A stretch of 64,000 nt of DNA. It comes from Crotalaria pallida (Eukaryota; Streptophyta; Magnoliopsida; Fabales; Fabaceae). Under the pieces are notes generated by a model. That model saw nothing but the letters and a program-made list of their open reading frames with translations, searched no databases and was not told where the DNA came from. Shown one piece after another: positions 45,789 through 55,229 of the stretch (its first letter is position 1; the number at the start of each line of letters is the position of its first letter). The translations under genes and the position numbers were made by a program. The stretch is taken from the NCBI GenBank assembly GCA_037953625.1, contig CM075649.1:64935660-64999659 (forward strand). The letters are read 5' to 3'.

Positions 45789-47012
45789 ATCGTAAATCAG
45801 CTGACGACATTGGGGAAGAAATTCACCAATGAGGATCTCATCAACAAAGTTTTAAGGTGTTTGGGAAGAGAATGGCAACCCAAAGTGACGGCGATTGCTG
45901 AATCAAGAAACCTTTCAACTATGACGCTGGTAACTCTCTTTGGAAAGCTACAGGAGCACGAAAGTGAATTAAAAAGATTGGCTCAACATGAAGAAGAGAA
46001 CAAGAAGGTCAAAAGTTTGGCTTTCAAGGCTGAAGCACCAGCAACAGAAAGTGACTCGGACAAAGAAGTGTTAAATGATGAACACATGGGTCTATTGGTC
46101 AAAAAGTTCGGGAAATTTCTGAGAAAGAAAAACTTGAATAGAAGAGACAACAACAAGAGTGGAGGCTCAACTATTACATGTCATGAGTGTGGCAAGCCTG
46201 GTCACATCAGAGCAGACTGCTACCAGCTGAAAAAGAAAGAGAATTCAGAAAAAGGCACCTCAAATTCAAAGAAAGGGAAGCAAGCATATTTGGCATGGCT
46301 GGACAATGAAGGAAGTTCGGATGAAGATTCAGACGAACAAGAGGAGACCGCCAACATATGCTTAATGGCTCACGGAGATGAGGTAACCACTGAACTAAAT
46401 TTTTCTTATGATGAATTACAAGAGGCCTTTGAAGAATTGCATGAGGAATCGATGAGGTTATCCTTATTGGTTTCCCTAGAAAAGAAAAGTTCAGCTTCTC
46501 TTTTAGAAAAGAATAAAAACCTTATTAAAGAAAATGAACTTTTGAAAAATCAAAATAAGGAGCTGAATTTGACTTTAAAAAATTCTTCAAACACCTCGAG
46601 TAATGACATTAAATTTAAAGCTAGTTATTCTTCTTGTAAATTCTGCAAGGACCTTGTTAAAGAAGTTGAGGATTTGAAAGAAACCCTTGCAAAATTTACG
46701 AAAGGTAGAAATACTTTAAATTTAATGCTAGGGAGACAAAAATGTTTCTTTATTAGAGCGGGTTTAGGATATCAACCCGGTAGGCATCAAAAGAAATTAA
46801 GTACCATTTTTGTCCCTGCTAGTAATAATAAGAAACCTTTAATTATTTGTCATAATTGTGGTAAAAAGGGTCATGGTGCACATGAATGCATACACCGAAA
46901 AGTGAAGTTCGTTAAACCGAACAATGAAACTAAACGGTGGCGTGATTTAAACTATGGCTATACTAACGCTCAAGGACCCAAAAAGATATGGGTACCTAAA
47001 AAGAAACCTTGA
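45789..47012 (+). pseudogene. SIRE gag, C-terminal part with two zinc knuckles
   Basis: Resumes the split gag at VNQLTTLGKKF. It contains the end of the capsid region (LRCLGREWQPKVTAI), an acidic segment, a CCHC knuckle CHECGKPGHIRADC (about 46179), an acidic stretch, a long coiled coil, and a second knuckle CHNCGKKGHGAHEC (about 46850). The frame closes at TGA 47010-47012, and a TAG follows in the same frame at 47025. Since protease continues in that frame, at least one stop is a mutation; a natural gag stop with readthrough is possible. The first codons of the apparent frame (45774-45788) are LTR sequence. Confidence 0.88.
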
Positions 47013-48839
47013 AATCTTTGCTTGTAGGTTACTCCGGAAGAAAGGAAATCGTGGTGGTACTTGGACAACGGATGCTCAAAACATATGACTGGAGATAAAT
47101 CTAAATTCTCGCATCTCATGCCAAAGGACCAAGGACATGTGACTTTCGGAGATAACAATCAAGGAAAGATTCTCGGAGTCGGTAAAATTGGTACACCTCC
47201 TAACCCTTGTATCGAAAATGTCTTACATGTTGAGGGCCTAAAACACAATCTGCTAAGTATTAGTCAGTTGTGTGATAAGGGCAATAGGGTTATTTTTTAT
47301 TCTGATAGATGTATTATCGAGGGTAAAATTGATAATCTTATTAAGCTAATTGCTCGCAGGATAAACAATGTTTATGTTATTGATTTTAACTCAATACCCT
47401 CAAATGATGCAAAGTGTTTATTAAGTAAAGAGGATGAATCGTGGCTATGGCATCGTAGAATAGGTCATATCCACATGGATCATTTAAATAAAATTTCTTC
47501 TAAAAACTTAGTAGTTGGTTTGCCAAAGCAAAATTTTTCTATTTCTGAAAAATGTGATCCTTGTTCTAGATCAAAACTCACAAGGGCATCTTTTCCTTCT
47601 AAAAATCTTGTTTCAACTCAAAGGCCCTTGGAACTTTTACATATGGATCTTTTTGGACCGTGTCAAACGAAAAGCTTTGGTGGCAACTATTATTGTTTAG
47701 TTGTGGTGGATGACTATTCTAGGTATACATGGACGCTTTTTATTACTCATAAAAATGACGCATTTCATGAATTCAAAAAGCTAGCCAAGATTATTCAAAA
47801 CCAATTGCATTTGAGCATTGCATCCATTAAAACTGATCATGGTGGAGAATTTGAAAATCATCTTTTTGAAAAATTTTGCGAAAAACATGGAATTAAGCAT
47901 TATTTTTCAGCTCCAAGAACTCCTGAGCAAAACGGAGTTGTGGAGAGGAAAAATCGTTCATTAAAAGAGCTTTCAAGAACAATGCTTAATGACATGAATT
48001 TGCCTGCATATTTTTGGGCCGATGCAGTGAGTACAACTTGCTATGTTATGAACCGTGTTTTAATAAGGCCTATTTTAAAGAAAACCCCCTATGAGCTGTA
48101 CAAGGGGAGAAAACCAAATATTTCCCATTTTCGTGTTTTTGGATGTAAATGTTATGTGCATAATAATGGTAGAGAAAATCTAGGAAGTTTTGAGGCTAGA
48201 GCTGATGAGGGCATATTCCTTGGATATTCTGTTTCGAGCAAAGCATATAGGATTTACAATAAATCTCGTAATACTATTGAAGAATCTATTCATGTATCAT
48301 TTGACGAATCCGATCCCAGAAAGTTGGGAAAGGTATCTGTTAATGACATTTCAGGTATTCTTGGAGATTTATTCATTGATGAGGATGAGGAGCCAAAAGC
48401 TAAAGAAAAGGATCATTCCGAAAGCAAGGAAAATTCAGTTGAATTAGTTGAGGAGAAAAATCAAGAACAATCCATGGAGCTCAATGCTGATTTGCCTAAG
48501 GAATGGAGAACTTCGAGGCACCATCCCATTGATCAAATCATAGGTGACATCACAAAAGGTGTAAGTACTCGCAATTCTATTAGCAATCTATGTAACTACT
48601 TCGCATTTGTTTCTCAAGTGGAGCCAAAGAATATTTCTGAGGCTACGCTTGATGAGCATTGGCTTTTGGCAATGCAAGAGGAATTAAACCAGTTCGAAAG
48701 AAATCATGTGTGGGAACTTGTTCCTAGGCCTGAATCTCATCCGATTATTGGAACTAAGTGGATTTATAAAAATAAACTCGATGAGGCTGGTTTAATTGTT
48801 CGAAACAAAGCTAGGTTAGTTGCACAAGGTTACAACTAG
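47013..48839 (+). pseudogene. SIRE pol: protease and integrase
   Basis: Protease active site reads YLDNGCSKHMTGD, with Asn where copia proteases have Ser in Asp-Ser-Gly, so activity is doubtful. The integrase zinc domain follows (WHRRIGHIHMDHL, later CDPCSRSK), then the catalytic core with LHMDLFGP, IKTDHGGEFEN and PEQNGVVERKN giving the D-D-E triad. The segment ends in the linker to RT at TAG 48837-48839 (after VAQGYN), where a Gln codon is usual. Together with the RT block this makes one interrupted polyprotein. Confidence 0.92.
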
Positions 48840-50156
48840 GAAGAGGGGATAGATTATGAGGAAACATTTGCCCCTGTTTCTAGGTTGGAAGCCATTAGAC
48901 TGCTTTTAGCTTTTGCATGCATTTTAGATTTTAAATTATATCAGATGGACGTAAAGAGTGCCTTTCTTAATGGTTTTATAAATGAAGAAGTTTATGTGTG
49001 TCAACCTCCCAGCTTTGAAAGTTATGAACACCCGGATTATGTTTTTAAATTGAAAAAGGATTTGTACGGACTCAAACAAGCTCCTAGAGCGTGGTATGAC
49101 CGTCTTAGCAAATTTTTATTAGAAAATAATTTTGAAAGAGGGAACGTTGATAACACACTTTTTATTAAAAAGAAAGGAAAGGACATTCTTTTAGTTCAAA
49201 TTTATGTCGATGATATTATTTTCGGTGCTACTAATGAAACCCTTTGCAAGGATTTTTCGAGTATGATGCAGGAAGAGTTCGAGATGTCTATGATGGGTGA
49301 GCTGAACTTTTTCCTGGGATTGCAAATAAAACAAGCAAAGGATGGGATTTTCATTAGCCAAACAAAGTACTGCAAGGATTTATTGAAAAGATTTGGCATG
49401 GATAAGGCCAAGGCAGTAGCAACACCTATCAGCACATCTTGCTATTTGGACAAAGATGAAGGAGGTAAATCCGTAGAAATCACTAAATATCGAGGTATAA
49501 TCGGATCCCTTCTCTATTTAACGGCAAGTAGGCCGGATATAATGTTTAGTGTTTGTCTTTGTGCTCGTTTTCAATCGAATCCAAAAGAAACGCACATGGT
49601 TGCTGCCAAACGTATAATGAAATATCTGTCTGGCACAACTGACATGGGTTTATGGTACCCCAAAGGTTCTTCGTGTAATCTTGTTGGGTATTCTGATTCT
49701 GACTTTGCTGGCTGCAAAGTAGATAGAAAAAGCACTAGCGGCACTTGTCATCTTCTTGGCAATTCGTTGGTATCATGGGCTAGCAAGAAAAAGTCTAGTG
49801 TGGCCCTATCTACAGCTGAGGCTGAATATGTCGCCGCGGGTAGCTGTTGTGCGCAAATCTTATGGTTGAAACATCAACTCCTAGACTTTGGTGTAAGTCT
49901 AGATCACATTCCCATAAAATGTGATAATACCAGTGCTATTAGTATAACCAAAAACCCAGTGCATTATTCTCGCACCAAGCATATAGAGATTCGACACCAT
50001 TTTATTTGTGATCATATTCAAAAGGGTGATTGTATTATTGAGTATGTTGATACTTCGCGGCAGTTAGCTGATATCTTTACGAAACCGCTTCCAAAAGAAA
50101 ATTTCTTTTTCATTCGTAGAGAAATTGGTTTAACTTCTGCATCTCACCTCTTTTGA
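48840..50156 (+). pseudogene. SIRE pol: reverse transcriptase and RNase H
   Basis: In frame with the preceding block after the TAG. RT motifs are DYEETFAPVSRLEAIR, YQMDVKSAFLNG (first catalytic Asp), LYGLKQAPRAWYDRL, and the YVDDIIFGAT box. RNase H has GYSDSDFAGCKVDRKST, STAEAEYVAAGS and the C-terminal KHIEIRHHFICDH. It ends at TGA 50154-50156. No stop within 420 codons. Order integrase before RT confirms Ty1/copia. Confidence 0.94.
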
Positions 50157-50522
50157 GTATGTGATTATGTTTATCTCTCTTGTTATTATTGATGCGTCTT
50201 CTCAGTGTTTCAGGGGGAGATAGCACTTCTTTTTTATGATTACAAAAGGGGGAGAGATATTCTGATATTGTGATTGATACATACAGGGGGAGAGATACTC
50301 TGAAGATGCAAAAAGTTTCTGAAGTGATATATTTTATTTATGCATCTATACAGGGGGAGATGATATGATTGATTATATTCCTTGTGATTTTTTGTTCTAA
50401 GGAAGGTTATTGGTATATATATATATATATATGTGTGTGTGTTTTTGCTTGTATAACACTTGTGATGTAGATAGTAAAAGAGCATATCAGAATCGTTGTT
50501 TGTCATCATCAAAAAGGGGGAG
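50157..50522 (+). other. Purine-tract cluster and PPT before the SIRE right LTR
   Basis: Five G5 purine runs of the form AGGGGGAG (50211, 50244, 50284, 50351, 50511) in 310 bp. The last (AAAAAGGGGGAG) abuts the LTR and is the PPT. TA and TG simple repeats lie at 50415-50443. No env-like gene sits here. Confidence 0.8.
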
Positions 50523-51702
50523 TGTTGGAAGTCAAGCTAGTGTTGGAAGGCATGCTTCAAACTTTCTTATGGACTTCAAGTATAAATCAAGATGTTGTTT
50601 TGATGATAACAAGCCAACTCAAGTTCAAGCTCACAAGTGTCATCCATATTCAAGATTGAATATTCAAGCAAGGCATAGATTAGAAACCTTCTCCTTAGAT
50701 CATTTGTAAGGTAATGAAGTTTTATTTCTTTAAGAGTTTACAAAATCCAACAAGTCTTTCATTTTTAAAGAGAGAAGAAGAAAAATGTGTTTTTCATGAA
50801 AAAGTGTTTTCTGCATTGATCTTAGTAAAAATACTTGATGTTTCAAAACTCTGTATATTTTTATGAATGCAAGAGAGAGTAATCGATTACTTGCTCAAAA
50901 TAATCGATTAACTTTGTTGCATCATAGAAAAATCAGAGAGGTTGTAATCGATTAAATGAAACTTGTTAATTAGTTACTTTCTTATGGAAGTAATCGATTA
51001 CCTGGCTCAAGTAATCGATTATAATTGTTGCATCATATATTTTTCAGAGGCTTAGTAATCGATTACAAGCTCTGTAGTAATCGATTACATGATGTTGCAT
51101 CATATGCATATCAGAGGCTCAGTAATCGATTAATTGCTAAGTGTAATCGATTATAATGAGTTGCATCATACATTGAACAGGAGTGGTGTAATCGATTAAC
51201 TATTCTTGGTGTAATCGATTACATGGTTTTCAAATGAATTTAAGAATTTCTATTTTTGAAGGAATAATCGATTACATTCAGAAAGTAATCGATTACTTCA
51301 AGTTTTATTGAAAAACGTGTCAGAATCATTTTGATTATTTCCTGATTTGTTTTTATATAAAAGATTCTGATTTATTTTATAAAATTCGAAAATGATTTTA
51401 AATTTGAATTATTTCCTTTTTAGTTTTAAGAATCAAATCTTTATTTTATTACGTAAATCATTTTGATTTAGTTTTGATTTTAAAACTTATTTCAAATCTT
51501 ATTTTATTTTATTTTGATTTTGTTTTACTTATTCAAAATCCTTTTTATTCTAAAATGATTTTTCTATTTTAAAAGATTTGCACTCCAACATTCAGTTAGT
51601 TTTTCTAATCCATTCATTCATACTTTCTCTGATACACGTTTCTTTCTTCTTCTTCTCAAGTCTTCTGGTTTTTCACGTTCATACTTTTTGGAAGAACAAA
51701 AC
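50523..51702 (+). repeat. Right LTR of the SIRE element, truncated at base 1180
   Basis: Collinear with 25592-26771, about 17 substitutions, no net indel. It breaks at ...GAAGAACAAAAC and is followed by another element's LTR in the opposite direction. A CTTCTGGTTTTT word occurs on both sides of the junction. Confidence 0.92.
50880..51295. repeat. Array of paired TAATCGATTA palindromes in SIRE U3 (right LTR)
   Basis: Same seven pairs as in the left LTR, shifted by 24931; 13 exact copies. At 51144 the copy is intact where the left LTR has TAATCAATTA (26213), a CG-to-CA change typical of methylated CG loss. Confidence 0.94.
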
Positions 51703-52946
51703 TTTCTTCTGGTTTTTGCACTGGGGATTTTTATCCTGGTTCGGAAAACAACACCTACATCCAGTCCTCAAGCGACCCACTTGAGCTTTTCACTAAGCCA
51801 AGACGCAACGCGTCCCCAAGTACATCCAGAGCGCCCCGCAAGCTAATAGGAATCCCACCGTTCGCCAGTGACCTCAAATACAATAGCCTAACTACTAGGA
51901 ATCCCACCGTTCGTATAACGCTATCCAATACAACAAGGTTACCTCACCCTATGAACGTGACACACGTTCAATCCTAAGAGAAAACACTCCTTAATAATCT
52001 AAGGTTGTCACACCCCTTACAATAAGAATGATTTGCACGAAGAAATGTGTGCAACTAATAATAAGGCTCTCTAGATAGAGCAGATACTACAATAAAGTCC
52101 TATGACAATATAATATTCTTAAGCAAAAACAAAGCTATAACTATATGATGATGAAGATGAATAAGATTTTTCTTCTCAAAGGATTTTTCAAAAAAAAGTG
52201 AGAGAAGGAGAAGAAGAAGATCAGAAAAAAGAAAAGGAAAAGGAGAGTGGAGAAGTGTGTGAAGAGTGTATTTTTAAAATGATTGAAGAAGGAGCCGAAA
52301 AATCAGAAACGTGATCATCCAGAAAAGGAAACAGATCATTCTGGGAATCAGTTTGATTTCAGCACATTTTTCAAAATTTTGAATATAGTAATCGATTACT
52401 TTGGTCAGATTAATCGATTACTTGCTCTCAGGTTTTTTTACAAAAGTTGCAGCATTAGAATGTAATCGATTAACAGCTTCAAGTAATCGATTACTGTCAC
52501 CTAAATGACCAGTTCAAGGAAGTAATCCATTACAAGAACCTAATTAATCCATTACTTACACTCTTGTTACAAGTTGCATCAAGTAATTGATTATTCCAGA
52601 AGGGGTAATCGATTACTCCACAATAAAAACAGATTTTCATGAAAAAGTTGTAACCAAAGGTTTTCGCAAAACATTTTTCACAAAGACTTTTCCTGGAGCA
52701 GAAGTTTAAAAAGGCTTCTTCTAGATTTTTAAGAATAAACACAACTATCATCATCATAAGGTTATAACTAAGTGCTTTAGAGAATACTATTTGCCTTACA
52801 AAGATTACTAAGCCTAAAGACTAGATCTTCAACCTGCATATAATCTTTGCAAACTTCAATGTACTGAACCTGTTCACAGCATATATCAAGACATGTTGTG
52901 TTGTGTCATCATCAAAACAACAACAGGGAAACCATGAGTTTCAACA
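51703..52946 (-). repeat. Truncated 3' LTR of a second SIRE-like copia element
   Basis: In minus orientation it starts TGTTGAAACTCATGGTTTCC next to a purine tract (minus AAAAAGGGGGAG at 52947). Its U5 end is missing at 51703. It shares with the gag-only copia LTR a TATCCTGGTT...CTACATCCAGTCC block (51737-51770) and has its own palindrome array. Confidence 0.8.
52388..52615. repeat. Array of paired palindromes in the second SIRE-like LTR
   Basis: Pairs start at 52388/52411, 52463/52484, 52523/52545 and 52584/52606. Five are exact TAATCGATTA; both members of the third pair are TAATCCATTA; 52584 is TAATTGATTA (CG to TG). Confidence 0.9.
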
Positions 52947-53491
52947 CTCCCCCTTTTTGATGATGACAAACACTGCCTACAAAACAAAGGTTAGTACAAA
53001 TATGTAACACATAAAGCATAAGCTCTTTAACACATAAGAGCACTTCATCACATAACTCAAGCTCAAAACACTTAAAACTCTATCAAGCTCAAAAGCTCAA
53101 TAGACACAATAGGCTCAATAAGCTGAGCTCCCCCTGAATACATGAATAATCATGAACTTGTTCAACCTGTTCCTTATAGCCTGTTTTGCTCATGAATATT
53201 TCTCTGCAGATATCACATATCACATATTTCTCCCCCTTTTGACATCATCAAAAAGGTGAGAACGCACAAGAGAATCAGCATATGACAACAAATATGAATA
53301 ACAAACCAAATAGATCAAATTGTCATAATGCATCATCAAGTCATAATATCCAAACATGATAGAGAAAGATCAAACTAAATTCGAAACAGTTAAACAAACT
53401 GAGCAAATGGAACTAGGGGGTTATGATAGCAAATACTAAAATTATCCAGATAGCAAATGAAAATAAGAGAGTGATGCCACAAGCTAAATGA
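52947..53491 (-). other. Non-coding 3' interior with purine tracts
   Basis: Minus-strand G5 purine runs at 52947, about 53129 and about 53230, the SIRE-type pattern. No gene. Confidence 0.6.
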
Positions 53492-54829
53492 TCACTGGAA
53501 TGGAGGTCGGTTTTGATGCCTCAAATGATATATCTCCTGCTGCACTGCCTCCATGTCAACATGCATCTGTTCCATGCCGGAGGTGAGCTGAGCAATCGAG
53601 GAATCCACTGAACACATATGATCATCAGAACGCCTCATGTATCCTTTGACATCGTCCATGAAGAGCTGCATGGACGGTGGAATGTGATCAGGAGGATAAA
53701 TAGCTTGTAGCGGTGTGAAGTCAGAATCATGAGCCGGTGCATCTTCTTGCTGTTGCTGCTGCTGCTGTTCATCTTCTTCATCGGGGTTGTAGTTATGATT
53801 GGACTTGCGTTCCCGACGCTGAGACTTTGGAGCCCAACCTCTACCTGCCATGTTAATCCATCCCATGTGTCTCAATAAATTAGAATCCATACGCATATCA
53901 GCATTGGGAGCAGTTCTAGCTTCGCCATTCAAGGGAACTCGGAAACGCCTGAGGATGTTGGTTATAACTGTTGCATATGGAAGCTTAGAAGTCTTATGCT
54001 TCATATCCTTGTCAATCGATCGGTGAACCTTCCCAGCAGTCTCAATCATGTGGTTTAGGACAAACCAACCCCAGTTAATGGGTTTGTCGTGAAACCACGC
54101 CCAGAAGATGATATAATCTGAATCAAGCAGCCTGAAATAGTTGCCTTGCCTCGGAATCAGACAACGATTCAGAATGAAATGAAGAACCCGAAATTCAAAC
54201 TTCAGATTTCCTGATGTCAACACCTTTCCAGAAGGAATACGATCATCAATGAACTCTTCTTTAGCAGTTTTCTTGTCATACTCATCTCCCCAAAGACTAT
54301 CGGAACTAGAACCATCCATGGGTAGGTGAGTGATGTTAATCCAAGTAGCCAAATCAATTTTGATGCTCCTCCCCTTAACTTTAGAAGATAGGACCTTTTC
54401 ATCATAATTCCAAGAGAGATTTGTATAGAATACTCGGACCAGATCTTCATAGAAGTCGCCTCCGATAGTGCTAAACTCAAATAATCCTTTTTCCTTTAGA
54501 AGCACTACGGCGGGAAGGTTACAATCTTCGCCATCGAAAGTATCAGCGTCCAGAAACCTCGGAGAAATCACAGAGCAAGCCTCAAAATATTTTTCATAAT
54601 CCATAATCTGAGATGGATTAGAAAACCAGCGATTCAAATTCTCCACTGCTATAGGTTGGTGAACTGGAGGAGGTGGAGCAGAAGAACTAGCTTCGTTTCT
54701 TCTAGGTCGAGGAGGCCTAGGAGCACGACTGGATGATGGTTGAGCCCTACTCTGAACAATTGGAGGAGAAGGCTCATCCTCATCAGACTCATCAATGATG
54801 GCTCTTCTTTTTGTGCGTCGGGTCGACAT
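53492..54829 (-). CDS. Env-like / 'putative plant transposon protein' ORF of the second SIRE-like element
   Basis: About 445 residues from the preferred start MSTRRTKRR. A longer frame to 54901 adds 24 residues with no family look. The N-terminus is basic/acidic and Pro-rich (to about residue 75). The central region resembles the plant transposon protein domain (PF20167-like) that accompanies env-like ORFs of SIRE and Athila elements (FYTNLSWNYDEK, then LHFILNRCLIPRQGNYFRL and INWGWFVLNHMIETAG). A poly-Gln run (about 53748-53768) and a short coiled coil at the end follow. I see no convincing signal peptide or membrane segment. Position between the lost pol and PPT/3' LTR matches the SIRE env-like slot. 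The frame is intact. The family assignment is from memory of the pattern. Confidence 0.65.
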   Translation of the reverse strand: MSTRRTKRRAIIDESDEDEPSPPIVQSRAQPSSSRAPRPPRPRRNEASSSAPPPPVHQPIAVENLNRWFSNPSQIMDYEKYFEACSVISPRFLDADTFDGEDCNLPAVVLLKEKGLFEFSTIGGDFYEDLVRVFYTNLSWNYDEKVLSSKVKGRSIKIDLATWINITHLPMDGSSSDSLWGDEYDKKTAKEEFIDDRIPSGKVLTSGNLKFEFRVLHFILNRCLIPRQGNYFRLLDSDYIIFWAWFHDKPINWGWFVLNHMIETAGKVHRSIDKDMKHKTSKLPYATVITNILRRFRVPLNGEARTAPNADMRMDSNLLRHMGWINMAGRGWAPKSQRRERKSNHNYNPDEEDEQQQQQQQEDAPAHDSDFTPLQAIYPPDHIPPSMQLFMDDVKGYMRRSDDHMCSVDSSIAQLTSGMEQMHVDMEAVQQEIYHLRHQNRPPFQ

Positions 54830-55229
54830 AATCACAGATAAACTCATATAATCACAACCACAAAATTCTGTACCAACTAAGCCAATCAACAGAATAGACA
54901 ACCCAAGAATAAAAATTCTTCAACACAGCACAAAAATGCCCAGACTATAATTCAGAATACCAGCTATATCAGATCATCATCCCCAAGCAGCATACCATAC
55001 ATGATCACAGAGAAGTAGAAGAACAACACACTGCACTATACTGAAAAATAAAAAACCTGAACCGAAGCATGCACTGAACCGGAGCTTGAACAGAAACTGA
55101 ACCACTGAACCGAACACAGAACCGGATGATACTGAACTATAACCTTTTCTGAACACAAGAAATCCAAATAACCAGATGAACCAGCACTGAACCAGACAAC
55201 CTGAAGAACCAGAAAAACCAGATGAACCA
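54830..55229. other. Upstream remnant with TGAACC-rich short repeats
   Basis: About 55050-55230 holds many TGAACC/GAACCA words (minus strand GGTTCA) at irregular spacing. No pol sequence is present, so the element is truncated here. The overlapping 90-residue open frames are low complexity and unlikely to be genes. Confidence 0.5.

Larger units (their letters stand above)
25592..51702 (+). mobile_element. SIRE/Maximus-type Ty1/copia retrotransposon, right LTR truncated
   Basis: Left LTR 25592-27339, tRNA-Met PBS, gag, protease, integrase, RT, RNase H, polypurine region, right LTR from 50523. The right LTR stops at its base 1180 of 1748, where an inverted LTR of another element begins, so no target duplication can be tested. 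Gag is split by the 17.9-kb insertion 27860-45788. Order gag-PR-INT-RT-RH is copia; the two-knuckle gag and purine-rich 3' region fit the SIRE lineage. No env-like ORF follows pol. At least five nonsense codons make it defective. About 17 differences over 1180 bp of LTR. Confidence 0.93.
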
